Shown in pieces: positions 24,900-39,000 of a DNA stretch of 64,000 nucleotides (positions are counted from its first letter, which is position 1; each line of letters opens with the position of its first letter). A model generated the notes under the pieces. That model was not told where the DNA came from. It was given only the letters and a program-made list of their open reading frames with translations, and made no database searches. The DNA comes from Gibbula magus (Eukaryota; Mollusca; Gastropoda; Trochida; Trochidae), in contig OW388291.1 in assembly GCA_936450465.1 (NCBI GenBank), positions 33,766,656-33,830,655 on the forward strand. The letters are read 5' to 3'. The translations under genes were made by a program, and so were the position numbers.

Positions 24900-25432
24900 A
24901 AGTTTGATGAAAATGGCGAGTTTTGAAAAATGGTCAAACGATCTGGCGAACATAGGCTATGACAGATGCTTGCTTGAAAATTATTGTCCATTATAAAATG
25001 TTATATAATCTTTTAAATGAAATATTTCGAAAGTCATATACTGTATATGAGGTATGTGTTGATGATAACGATACGTCCTAGGTCAAATACTTGTCAAAAT
25101 GTAATTGTCAGCGAACGATTCCTTGACCTAGAACGTATTATTATCAGCAATGCAAGCCCATGTGGCCCATAATGGGAACTCATTTGAAAAGAAATATTTG
25201 TTTGTGTCTTGTAGCTCAAATGTCATAATAATATCTAATTCTGATATTGATATAACTCTCCCTCTGTCTACCTGTCTTGATTAAAAGAAAAAAATAAGAA
25301 CTTCGAATTCGGAACACGTTACTGTAATTAAGAAAATATAGGTATTGTTCAAATGGAGAGGAGTTCTTTAAAGGTCACGTGTAATGCATTTTCCTCAAGA
25401 ATGACATATTATTACCTCTACGTACATTTATA

Positions 25433-25595
25433 AGATAAATAGTTGCGTTTGTAAAATTTCCGGGATTCATTGCTATTCAACACCTGCAAATTTAGTTTAA
25501 AACCGACGGCGTTATCCGGAGGTTTTGAACGCTGAAATATGCGGGTGTTTAATAGCAATGAATCCCGGAAATTTTACAAACGCAACTATTTATCT
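25433..25595. mobile_element. Foldback element with arms of about 53 bp
   Basis: Left arm AGATAAATAGTTGCGTTTGT continuing to 'TTCAACACCTGC'; right arm 'GCGGGTGTTTAATAGC' continuing to 'CAACTATTTATCT'. The arms are nearly perfect inverted copies around a spacer of about 57 bp. It is probably a short MITE; it could form a strong hairpin. Confidence 0.75.
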
Positions 25596-25599
25596 ATAT

Positions 25600-28490
25600 T
25601 GTAACTTGACCGTTAGTTATCAGGCATTTTGAAACGAACTCTCTTTTTGCGTACCTATCTCTGAGTGGAAAGGACTTTGCGACTATTCCATTTTTGTTAG
25701 AGGTGTGGTCAGGTCAAAGCAAATGTAAATACTCGGCGTAATATGTACATTAGCAACAATTTACACATAAGCTCAAACAGTGTCAGTCAACTATGTTCAA
25801 CTCATAATATTCACGTATCCTTTTTAATGGCGATAAACACTTATCTACGCCATCAACACAGTCAAAGACCTAGGAACAAAAATGTTAAACTTGCCCTAAC
25901 CCATTGTGACAATGACGCTAGCATTGTGACGTCAAAACGGTTGATCACTATGACGTCATGCCATGGCAACGGCATTCGGTAAACACAGCCGCATGGAAGA
26001 AGGCGTCAAACTTGGACCAATCTTACTTGTTAAAAACATTTTAGTTACTTGAAACTAATTAATTTTGAGAGTTATTTGTGACCTATACTGCTATACACAA
26101 GTAAGAAAATGACAATGCCACCTGTCAAATTTGAGAAGAAGCAAATATTAAGAGAAATAGAAAAAATAAATTTTGAGTCGGGTCGAATCTTGTGACCACG
26201 ATGTATATGTTAGCGGTGATTCGCCCCAAGTAATTTGCGGGTATTCATTGTAATTCAACATAGGCAAATCAACCAATCAGAATCAAGGATACACCGAAAT
26301 CATGTTACATTATTTACCAAGTTGGATATCTAAACGTTCGATATATGGAAAATTTAAGTTGTTTTGTTGAAAATTTGCTTGTGAAATTAACAATCAAAAT
26401 GTTGCAAAATTACGTTGAGTTATGACTATTGCCGATAATTAGATAACTCCAGTGACGTCACATAGCTTCAAGGACCACACCCCCGCAGATTTTCATTCTG
26501 GCCGCTGGGGCTAAATTAGGCGGTTTTTTTAAAAACCGTATACCGGATTCCGTTATGACGATAGTAAGCTTTGATTGGTCTATAGATATATAGCACCCAA
26601 TCAGATTGTACATCCTTTGAAACAATGGATAGCCAGCGATGCGAGACATGTATGATGTCATTATTGACCCTAGAGCTAAATTACGATTCATATCATTTCA
26701 ATTTTGCTGACTTATTTTATCAACTGTAAGAACACAACAACGCAACTCGAGAATATTATAGTTTTTATTCATGGCACACAATTTTAAACTCAAAGGCCAT
26801 ACGCATTACTCGAGTATCCTGACTTCGCCGATCGTAGCTAGTATCCTAAAAGACAAAAATGTGTTACTGTTAGTGCATTATATAAATAAAATTACCATAA
26901 TAAACATACTTACAAAAATAAATATCATGTTTATGTTTTAAAGACGTAACAAATCAAAACAATATCCTAAACAACATCATGTAGCCTATGATAGTTTCGA
27001 GTCGTCATCTTGGATTGAGTCGATTCGGTTTGAATTTTTATCTCAGTCGGGGTCTCTCCCGGCAAATAACCCACCCCCATATTTTTAAGATATATGTTTG
27101 CCGGGCGGTATAAGTAACTTAGAATACAGTAAAAGTAATTTATGGGCCAATTTCAGATATTTAAAATCGAGCAATTGTCAAATTGAAATCCCTTATTAAA
27201 GAGCCATTGAGGATGTTGATGAACATTTCGAAAATTTTCAAAAAATCTATCTCCGTGAAATAAATACACTTAATTTTTCCAAAAAGCCGAGAAATTGCAT
27301 TAATTAGTAAAGGTGTTTTCCAGTCTAAATATAGATCCAGTCTATTATTTTCAAGCGCAAAGCATTATGGTCTAGCTCACACACAGTAAACAAAGACACG
27401 AAAGAATAAAAAAAATTATGAGCAATGAAAGAAATCGAAATATATAATTTTTTGGCGGTTATTTATTTACCATTTCATTTAATTATGTATTTGCTACAGA
27501 TATTGGAATAATTGTTTTACCCAACTAGGTATTTTTCTTGAATTTTATAATTAATGAGATACATTAATGATTAAAAATTTGTCATAATATGCTGGTCTTA
27601 TCTCAATAAAAAGTACATTAAACAGGCAACAATTTTTATATTCTCAGGACATTTAGAAACATTGTTTGTAAAGCAATCGTCACATTCAGTAATGTGTGAC
27701 AAGGGTAACTTGCAAGAGAGACACGTGCAGCACGTGCAGCACATGGGTTGTTATGGCGACTTGCGCTAGAGACGAGCCTTCACGCTTCGGAAGCGCTAAC
27801 TGTTTGTGTAGTACGTTTTACGCAAAAAAGGAGATTCTGTTTATATGACGTCAGATACCCTTAGCGCGCGCTACTCGAAGTGATACTTTTTGAAACCAAA
27901 TTGCATTACATTGTCGTGATATGAACATTATTTAACATATGCCATGTTGTAGATAAAAGATTTCTCTGGCGATTGACGTTATAAGTATAGTTTCCAAAAA
28001 ATATTTTTTATTTGAAACACTAACATCCTTGATGGCTCTTTAAAGAATCCGAATGTGACCATATGGCATGACATCAACCTTTAAAGTAGTTGCTTTAGGA
28101 GAATTTCAATTGCTTACATGCAAATTTTCTGCAAACATAAACGTTATTAGCAAGAAAGCACTTTTGCAATTTTGAGATTTGCAAATGAAACTTAAGCCAA
28201 GATCGTCGAAAATTATTTCAAGATTGCTTTTATGTACACATTTGCCAACTATAAAAGCGATGATTTATAAATTTATAGATTAAAAGGGCAAAATTTTGTA
28301 TATTTTCTGTTTAAAATGTTGGCTCAAAACGGTACATGTGTATTGTATACCGAATTTGTAATGTAATGGAAGATTTAGTCGTAATGGAAGGATTGCACCA
28401 CCTATCATACTAATAGTTTACTTAATGTGTTCCTTCGAATGCATTTCTGTCTTTAACTTGTCTTGCTTATTTGCTTATTTCAAATGCGAT
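25600..28490. other. AT-rich spacer without recognised genes
   Basis: I see scattered TGACGTCA sites (25925-25960, 26454) and a short 'CACGTGCAG' repeat near 27723, but no coding exon or clear mobile element. Confidence 0.4.
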
Positions 28491-28496
28491 CACATG

Positions 28497-28790
28497 GACG
28501 GGATAGCTCAGTGGTTAGCGAGTTCAGCTTCGGATCAAGAGGTGAATCCAGCCAAGGGCTCGGCAACCATTTGCTGTGAAGAACTGCATTAAGGTTTGAG
28601 TGCAATGCTCCACTGAATTGTATCACAGTGCCACCTATGGTTTACTAGGTCCAGCCGGTGCTCGCAGGTTTCATCGCAATACATAGCTTCCATGGCGTTG
28701 CGGGCTTTCTCGCTGCAGTAACACCAGCAGCCGTGATGTAAGTGAAATAATCATTGGAAGCGGGATCAAACCCCAACTCGCCTCACCTAA
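28497..28790 (+). mobile_element. tRNA-derived SINE
   Basis: The head 'GGGATAGCTCAGTGGTTAGC' is a tRNA-like box A region, followed by a weak box B ('AGGTGAATCC'), then a unique body of about 200 bp ending near 28790. It is typical in layout for a pol III SINE; the family was not identified. Confidence 0.6.
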
Positions 28791-29237
28791 AATGTGATCA
28801 CACTCATTCAATACTAGATACATAATCTGTGGAAATGAAAATTGCTGGATATTTTAAATACATTCCAATGTTTTGAATTCATTCTTGTGAACTCCCCGAA
28901 TATTTTGAACAACGAGGGAGCTAAATCGACTGGTATTTTATTTAATTAAATGCAATATATGCAATGCATTCGAAATATACTAATGACATTCAAACGACAG
29001 TATTATTTCATTTGAGGGATAATCAAAAGTCAAGCCACTTCATGTAAAAATAAATCAACACAAACTGCACACATCTGCAATGGAAGTGCATTTTACTGTT
29101 ACATACCCGACCATGTCGTACTCATTTGAATTGCATTAAAAAAAACTAAGACAACTGAACGTTCAAGACAGATTTCTATTTTAATACGAATTAACATTCC
29201 TGCGGGTTTTTCATTCCTGACAATTCCGACTAAATGT

Positions 29238-29847
29238 ACAGCTACGTACCGAAAGTTTGTTTACCTTCTTGTTTATTTGGTGCAAATATCATATAATTTG
29301 GCATGTCTTTGAAGCATCGTATCAACGCGAAAACTAGATCGATCATCTTGCAGTTTTACATTGTAAGACAACAGTTTAGTGTTTCATATCATAATCTGAT
29401 TTGATATCTCATAGTAAACAGTTATAGTTTTGACAGCTCTTTGAAGTGACCAGGGGTCAATATCTTCAAAACTGCATTTTTTATATTCTTCTGTGAAATA
29501 TACATTAAGTTATCAATTGGGAGTAACATATATCATATATGTCCTCTTTCAATTCATTCAATATATGTGTGTTGAATTTGTTCTCATTTCGTCAATATGA
29601 CAACTTTTATTTCAAGATTAAAGAAATTTGAATTTTCCAAATTTGACCCCTTATTTCTATTTTATCAAATTTCATAAACATCATGATCACAAGATATGTG
29701 TGAGAATGATTGTTTTACACACGGATATATGATGATTTACTGTCATTGTGTGTATATAATTCTAACAATTTTACCATGAAGGTCAATTTACATGATATTT
29801 GCACTAAGATAAACATGTATGTGAACAAACTTTCGGTACGCAGCTGT
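29238..29847. mobile_element. MITE family M3, copy 1
   Basis: Ends ACAGCTACGTACCGAAAG and CTTTCGGTACGCAGCTGT are inverted repeats. The interior shares 'GAAGCATCGTATCAACGCG' with copy 2 at 49715-50288. The right end of this copy is inside the B/C segmental duplication, so a truncated end also appears at 52223-52252. Confidence 0.75.
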
Positions 29848-30055
29848 AGTGAGAAGTCACTTACTGATATGACCCTTTTGTAAGACTTGGTCTTTTCAAA
29901 ACGTCAATCGTGAGAGACTACCAATTGTATCGCAGAACCAAATGCCTAACATAAATCAGTTGAACTAAAACGAAGACACTAACCAAAACAAATCCGTTAT
30001 ATCAACAAATTTATTGTTTTAATTTTATTATGATACTGTCAAACATTCATATAAA

Positions 30056-33000
30056 TCAACGTCGCGTGGCGGTGCTGTTGCTTCTGAAATGAACAAGAAT
30101 TCTGTATTATTATTTCTTATATCATGGAGCAAGGAATTAAGCAATCACGTGAACAGTGTATTTCTTAACCTGTTTAAAGTCATTTAATCAGGAAGCATAA
30201 ATTATGTTATGTATCCACAACGCGGACATTCTTCGTTTAATTAATGTTTAAAATTAGGATTGTAATGGAACGGTCTTTTACCTAATTACTAATTACCTAA
30301 AGACTACTCCGCATATAGTCCATGCAATTATTGTATATTAGTTCCTGATAATCTAGGAAAAAACATTAAGCATCAATACAGTGTGAATAATTCATGATCA
30401 TGATCACTTACGTAGTGACTCAAAAGGAACAGTGACAATCAATACAGTGTAAATAATTCTTGATAATGATTACTTACGTAGTGACTCCAAAGGAACAGTG
30501 ACAATCAATACAGTGTAAATAATTCTTGATAATGATTACTTACGTAGTGACTCCAAAGGAACAGTGCACGTGACCATCAATACAGTGTAAATAATTCGTG
30601 ATAATGATTACTTACGTAGTGACTCCAAAGGAACAGTGACAATTAATACAGTGTAAATAATTCTTGATAATGATTACTTACGTAGTGACTCCAAAGGAAC
30701 AGTGCACGTGACCATCAATACAGTGTAAATAATTCTTGATAATGATTACTTACGTAGTGACTCCAAAGGAACAGTGACAATCAATACAGTGTAAATAATT
30801 CTTGATAATGACCACTTACGTAGTGACTCCGAAGGACCAGTGACCATCAATAGAGTGTAAATAATTCTTGATAATGACAACTAACGTAGTGACTCCAAAG
30901 GAACAGTGACAATCAATACAGTGAAAATAATTCTTGATAATGATTACTTACGTAGTGACTCCAAAGGAACAGTGACAATCAATACAGTGTAAATAATTCT
31001 TGATAATGACCACTTACGTAGTGACTCCAAAGTAACAGTGACCATTAATACAGTGTAAATAATTCTTGATAATGACCACTTACGTAGTGACTCCAAATGA
31101 ACAGTGACCATCAATACAGTGTAAATAATTCTTGATAATGATTACTTACGTAGTGACTCCAAAGGAACAGTGACAATCAATACAGTGTAAATAATTCTTG
31201 ATAATGATTACTTACGTAGTGACTCCAAAGGAACAGTGACCATCAATACAGTGTAAATAATTCTTGATAATGACCACTTACGTAGTGACTCCAAAGGAAC
31301 ATTGACCATCAATACAGTGTAAATAATTCATGATAATGATTACTTACGTAGTGACTCCAAAGGAACAGTGACCATCAATACAGTGTAAATAATTCTTGAT
31401 AATGATTACTTACGTAGTGACTCCAAAGGAACAGTGACCATCAATACAGTGTAAATAATTCTTGATAATGACCACATACGTAGTGACTCCAAAGGAACAG
31501 TGACCATCAATACAGTGTAAATAAGTCTTGATAATGATTACTTACGTAGTGACTCCAAAGGAACAGTGACAATCAATACAGTGTAAATAATTCTTGATAA
31601 TGATTACTTACGTAGTGACTCCAAAGGAACAGTGACCATCAATACTGTGTAAATAAGTCTTGATAATGACCACTTACGTAGTGACTCCAAAGGAACAGTG
31701 ACAATCAATACAGTGTAAATAATTCTTGATAATGATTACTTACGTAGTGACTCCAAAGGAACAGTGACCATCAATACAGTGTAAATAATTCTTGATAATG
31801 ATTACTTACGTAGTGACTCCAAAGGAACAGTGACAATCAATACAGTGTAATTAAGTCCTGTTCATGATTACCTGCGTAGTGACTCCAAAGGAACAGTGAC
31901 AATCAATACAGTGTAAATAATTCATGATAATGATTACTTACGTAATGACTCCAAAGGAACAGTGACCATCAATACAGTGTAAATAAGTCCTGTTCATGAT
32001 TACCTGCGTAGTGACTCCAAGGGAACAGTGACAATCAATACAGTGTAAATAAGTCCTGTTCATGATTACCTGCGTAGTGACTCCAAAGGAACAGTGACAA
32101 TCAATACAGTGTAAATAGTTTCTGGTCGTGATTACTTACGTAGGATATCCACAGGCACAGTGTCCATCAATACAGTGCCAGCCAAAAGCACAGTTGCAGT
32201 TGTGCTGATTTGCCATATGCACGCAGTGATTTTGTATAGTGCGGCAGCGTACTGAAAGCAGAGGACACCAACTTTGAAATTTCATTGTTTCTTCTTCTGG
32301 CAGATACACTGCTATAATATATACAAGAAGAGATACCCTGATGTTGTAACTAGGACCTAGATAACCCACCTCCTTGAGGGAAACTGTTGACATGTTGCTA
32401 GTGGTTTGTGGGTTACACGTGACTTACTGGGGTGGTTAATTCAACTCGTCACGACACAGATGGCGCTGTGGTCGGAGTGCCTGGCGTAACGTCTTCAATT
32501 ATTAATTATTTCATATACATGTGTAATTGTTAAATATATTTATACGACCTGTTTAAAGTTACAAGTATCCTAGGCTAGCAGAGGATGGTTTTTCCTATTC
32601 AAGAAGTGTTGATATATTTGATATCAGAAGGCACGAGGGTGAGATTTAATTTATCATTCAGAATCATTCTTTAACAATTAATAGCAAAATAATGAACATA
32701 TCTGAAAAACAAAACTGCCATTTAGCTTCTTCTGCAGTCATCTCAGTGGGGTAATATCATTTTGACGTCATCAGCATTATGGCATCATAGCATTGTTAGG
32801 TAATCAACTTTGTGGCGTCATAGCAATGTCAGCAGTGTTCTCAGTGATGTAAAAGCAATGCGGTGTCATTAGGTGATCTCTTAAATCAATACCATACATC
32901 TAATAGACAAAGGTATCATATAAACACAGTGGCTTCAGTTGCAGGTCCTCTACCATTTAAAGGGGCTGTAACAACTCTTTTGCGAAAGTTATTTTTCAAA

Positions 33001-36000
33001 TTTCCAGTTTATAATGATCAAAAACGATTCCCGTGGCTTTACTGAGCCATGTACACTATTTTTTAAATTTATTTTTTCCGAAGAGAGAAGGGTGTTTTAC
33101 TATTGGTGAAGTTTACATTTCATTGACTTATTTGAGCGAAAAACGTGCTACTGCCCCTTTAATGCCATTGTCCCGCTATACAATGGGAAAGACTGTTCAA
33201 AAGCAGATGAGGTACTGCTACTTACTGTCATGTTCTCCGCAGAAGTCGACGATACAAGTACATACGCCATTCACACACCCGATGGTATGATCCCCGCATA
33301 CTTCATGAGTGCAGCTAGATATATCACCTCCAGTGCACGGCTCACCCGCAGTCAGAGCTAAGTAAAACACGACAAATGGAAATGACGGAACCAAGGACAT
33401 GTACATGTACATGTACGTAGATGGAATCTCATCACATTCACTACATGACATATGTTCAATAATATACACTTCATTACTCATGGTGAGGTCATCATGTGAA
33501 ATACAAGGACTCGAGACCTGAATCCCGAGGCGGTCTGACCTGACCGAGACCGCAGGTCGGGGTCAGGTCAGGCCGCCGAGGGAGTCAGGTCCGAGAGTCA
33601 CAATATTCAGTTCACAGTGTGTTCAATAGTTCTCCTTTCACATTGATTCACATCAAACAGGTCCATAATGTACATATTAATCTTATGTTGATATTTATCC
33701 CATGATCCTAATTTTCTAAGATTGAATGAAGAGCACATACAATCTCCGAGTAATGCCCCCTGCTCATTACAAAGGTTATTTAGGCACATTGGGGGTCACA
33801 GGCTCACCAAATTTATATGTTATAATCCCCATTGGCCAAGGAGTCTGTACACAACATTTCAGCTTTATAATGCTTTTGGGACTGGAGAAGAAAATGAATT
33901 ACCTTTTTAGGTCATGACCCCTGTAACCCATATTTGGAGTCACCAAATCTACAATTCAAAATCCCCTTAGCCAAGGAATCTTTTCATAGAACATCAGCTC
34001 TTTGGGGTCATTGGTTCTGGAGAAGAAGTCGAAAAGAGATAGTTTACGGACGGACGAACGGACATGCTATGCCATGCTATAAGCCCATCGGATCTTACAG
34101 GTCTTGTGAGCTAAAAATACAGCCATTGGTTCTCTAGCTCACCACACCTTAAACAGTAAACTAAATAAGTTTCAAAATGTTTTCCAAACTTTAAGTAGAG
34201 CGATTTTAAGAAGAAAATAGGTCATGGTCCCTGTGGCCCATATTTGGGGTCACCAAATGTACAATTTAGATTTCCAATTGGCTAAGGCTGGGCGCACACT
34301 ACCGGTATGTCCGATTTGTTTGGGCGATGCGCTGCGTTTTTCTACGCAAACTACACGCGTTAAACAAGTGCGTTACACATTGCGTTTTATAAAATGTTCA
34401 TATACCAAAATAGAATAAACATATTCCCCAAATCATCAAACAAAATGGCATAAAATTTGGAGAGAAACAATACAAATCCCTTCTCAAGTGAGTATACCTT
34501 ATTAATGAATCCTACTTACAAGTGGAAACATTATTCACAAAGACCTGACCAAAATCCAACGAACGTTATACTCTAGCCCTCAACACATTGGCCTAACGAG
34601 CTGTTTCCATCTCTCTACCAGGGAGTGGTCACCCCAAGGTCAACACAATGCAATTAAATAACATGCAGACCCTGGACTCACAGCCAGTGAATTATATCTT
34701 TTTAATCTTTTTTTCCCAAACTTATTTATTGCGGGGTGCCATTAGGCACCGCGCGGATATATAGTGGTGAGTTTGGCTAGCTCACATGGGTAACTTGATA
34801 CGCGCAATGCGAATCTTGGCAGTATACTGCCGTTGTTAGGGATGCTTACTGTGGCAGAACAGAACAGAACAGAACGGTATTTTATTTCTCGTAATTCACA
34901 TTAGTGACATAGAGAACAGTCAAATACATTATATATACACACATATATATATACATATGTTTACAAATTGGAATAATGTGCCGTATACATAATTATGTGT
35001 TGTTTATGGTTTCATATAGATTAAAACTTACACAGACCTTCTTTAACGAATTTTGCGAAGTTTAATAAAAGTGGTTTATATGTGGTTTTCATAAGAGATA
35101 TATACTTTTCAATTGAAGGATACTTACAATAATATGATGGAAAGTATTTACTTCTTAAATCTGATAGAGAGGGGCAGGCCAAAAGGAAATGAAATTCGTC
35201 ACCAGTGGAGGCATTACATAGATTACAAATTCTTCGGTCCTTATCAATTTTACTCCACCGACCAGTTTCAATAGGTAATCTATGGTTTGAAGTTTTGAAG
35301 CGGGTAAGCCAAATTCTTAGATTGGTAGGAAGTTCTAGAATATATGAGTCGATATGGGGTTTAACTTTGTAGATTTTGTAGTATTTAGCTTTTGATAATT
35401 CAATTTGAGAAGCAGTCCACATTTTAAAAAATTGATCAATAAGGACTCGTTTAATAGATGATTTTAAAATGTTTGAACTGTTAAATTTTTTATTTATCCA
35501 TACATAAATGAAACCTGTTTCCCGCAATATTCCTTCAATTGAATTAATTAAATTGAAATTGAATTTAGGATTGGCATTTTGTAAAGTAAAAATAAGAAGG
35601 TACATTTTATATGATAATTTGTTTGGATTTTGTAACATTTTACACCAGAAAGAAATAATTCTTATTTTAATACAAATACTGAGAGGATAACGACCAAGTT
35701 CGCCATAGACCATATAATCTGGAGTAGACATTTTTACTTTAAGAATATATTTACAAAATTTAAGATGAAGCCGTTCAAGACAAATAATATTTTCAAATCC
35801 CCATACTTCAGATGAATATAAGAGTATTGGTTGTACAAGTTGATCAAATAGTTTTAACTGACAATCAAGGGGGATATCTAAAATATTAACTTTACGCAAT
35901 AATGCGAACATTGATATTGAGGCTTGCCCATACAGGCGTTTAATACATTTACAGAAACGACCATTGTTACTAAATAAAATACCAAGATAAACATATTCTT

Positions 36001-39000
36001 AAACAACATCAATATTATCACCATGAAAGGAAAATGTCGGGTGTTTTCTACATGTACCTTTAGAGAATATTATGATTTTCGTTTTTGAAATGTGGCTAAA
36101 TATATATCGCTTTAAAGCTAATAAGCATTGTCAATGCTGTAATCAGAATAGCCTGCTTCCTATCAATTCGTTGACCTCGCCGCATTGTCTTTGCTGACCC
36201 GACCATCGTTGGCAGTACATATTATCACTTGCGAAAACTATTTGCGGAAATCCACAGATTAAATATGAAAATAAATAATTTCTTAATACAAAGAGCGTGA
36301 TATACCAAATCATCAATTATTTTTAAAACTCTTGCTTTCCTACAAATGAAAAACAGCCTTTCACACCAGTTTATAAAACACTAAAAGTTATCACACCTTT
36401 TACAAGTAAACATTGATGCAGTGCATCAAATCCCACGCAAAATATATTGTCATCAGAGTAAGTTTGGGTCAACTGTCGTGGATGGCATAAGTGCAAGTAG
36501 AAAGTTTGCAATGCCTTTATGGATATGCATTGCAGTGTAACTGGTGAGCTAATGATTGGTGGCACTGTTGTGGGAAAGAGACAAGTCATTAATAAGTGCG
36601 AGATTGTATTTATTCATGAAATAATTTTTTTTTAAGAAAGCTATAGCTATCTAGCTATATATATGAACAAATAAAAAAGTTTCTTTTGACATGTGAGAGA
36701 ATAAAACAAAATATTATGACTAGTAAATGTTTCGTTTGGCATATAATAACTATATAGGTAGCTATAGTTATATAGCTGTATATATGAACAAATGAAAAGT
36801 TTCTTTCGACGTGCGAGAAAATAAAACAAAATATTATGACTAGTAAATGTTTCGTTTGGCATATATAATAACTATCTAGGTAGCTATAGTTATATAGCTA
36901 TATATATGAACAAATGAAAATTTTCTTTCAACGTGCGAGAAAATAAAACAAAAATATTATGACTAGTAAATGTTTCTTTTGGCATATAATAACTATCTAG
37001 GTAGCTATAGTTATATAGCTATATATATAAACAAATGAAAAGTTTCTTTCGACGTGCGAGAAAATAAAACAAAAATGTTATGACTAGTAAATGTTTCTTT
37101 TGGCATATAATAACTATCTAGGTAGCTATAGTTATATAGCTATAAATGAAAAAGTAGCTTAATATTCTTTGGCAAGTGAGGTAGCGCGATGAGCTGTCTG
37201 AAGAAATAAAAAGTTTCTTTTGGCATATAAGATAACTATCTTGCTGTCTCCATCTCAATGTTTTGGCAAGTATTTCTACGGATGAAACATTTAAATGAAA
37301 ATGGCAATTTGGCAACTCCAACTTCAATGAGATCCTCTTCTTCATTGAGAGATGTTAAATCGGCTTTAAAAAAACATTGGCAGCGCGTGCTGCAAATAGC
37401 AACGAATCACGTGATTAATTAATTCATGTTAGGGGCCACTTGAAAAAGCATATTAAACCGAAACCAGCTTATCTACTTCCCTGGTCAAAGGTCACGCAGA
37501 CACTTGTTGCTGAGGGCCTGGGCTGGCCTCATTCCCAGATAATGGTGACACCGAAACCGAAACCGAAACCAAATCTATTTTTGTCCGCGCACTGTCGCTG
37601 TATCGGTGCTGACCTAATTCCTGGACACTCGCATCGTTTATCAAGGATACGAAATGTGAACATTCGCTAGTTTCACAATAATTTTCGACTCGCCGGGAGC
37701 ATGCGCAGATAGATGCTGCAGGGAATCCGGTCTGGCCGGAAGTAGTCGTTAGCGTAGAAATACTGTATTATCTTGTTGAATCTATCGAATATAACTGCTG
37801 TAAAGACAATTATTTGAGAACGACAGCAGTCAAAAACGAGTTTTTACGACCCTGTCTATAACAATGATGATCTGTTATAATGATAAAGACCTGTTTTTGT
37901 TGTAGGGACTATAAACACAAAGGGATTGTGTTGACAGGCATGACAAATGGCAGTGGTGCTGACACAAAATAAAGTCGTATTTTCTAACTAATCCCCTCTG
38001 TTGTTTTTGCATCGACACTTAGTAACATACACATACAATTGAAATTATGTTATTCATCTTACCTTTTATTGTAGTGTTTCAAGTTGTTTAGAGATTTAAT
38101 TGACGTAAAATCCAATTGTATTTACCTTAGTCTCGAACTTCACTTGAACCAGGACTCTATTCACTATTGTGGCGATTCTCTATCTTATCTCTTCTAAATT
38201 GATTCAATGCAAGTGCTCATTTTAAAATGAAATTAAAATACATTATACGATATTCTCAGTTCTCCTTTCTAAATTATTTTAGTGACTGTAAACTGTTATT
38301 GCAAGAGATCAAGGTAACTTGTAATCACAACACCATCGATCTGCACAAATATTTTCTGTTATATAGATAAAAATGTTTCAGTGTTTGAAGTTTTGCACTC
38401 AGATGAAGACGGACTTTTAGACTCTTCTAACCTATCGCATGTTGATCCCAAGAAGCGCCTTTAAAAAACCTAGAACCAAAATATGGAATTATAATCAACG
38501 ACAGGAACATTAAAGTCAAATGTAGTGCCATTGTTTTACATAAGTGTTGTCTGCCATCAAGAACATTATGAAAAAGTTTCAATTCACAATTAAGTTGATT
38601 AAGAACATTGAATTTTATACATAAATTACCGGGCAAAAGAAAGGACTCACCTCAGTTTATTTTACCATATGTATGATTTTCAATTGCAAATATCTCAAGT
38701 TTTCGATGTCATAATACAAAACTGATAAGTACAGGTGTTTAATTAGCAGTCAAAGAATACTTCTACATGTTTTAATTATTTAAAAATAAATGAAATTTTA
38801 AATTTAATTTTGTTTTAAAATTATTTTTTGATGATACACAAATGATCATCGACGTATAAGACATATCCTACGTTAAATGTATAGATGTGCCTGATTTTGC
38901 ACACATTTACAAACTTTTAAACAGGGTAGGGGTCATGTTGGTGTAAATTTCATTCTTAACCCTGTCTTCATTACAAAAAGATATTTGAACTAAAATTTAA

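Larger units (their letters stand above)
29807..34407. repeat. Segmental duplication, copy B (pairs with 52212-55413)
   Basis: Starts at 'AGATAAACATGTATGTGAAC' and ends at 'AAAATGTTCATATAC', matching 52212-55413 nearly base for base except for array length (26 versus 2 units), a 177-bp MITE present only in copy C and small changes. It contains gene B exons 2-4. Confidence 0.9.

Noticed and set aside
30406..32139. Array B units as a string of tiny coding exons
   Set aside because: The first AG after each donor is about 17 nt away, too close for an intron, with no polypyrimidine tract; the exon frame meets TAA at once.
37440..37670. 76-codon ORF with PKPKPKPN
   Set aside because: Arises from the GAAACC repeat; no other support.
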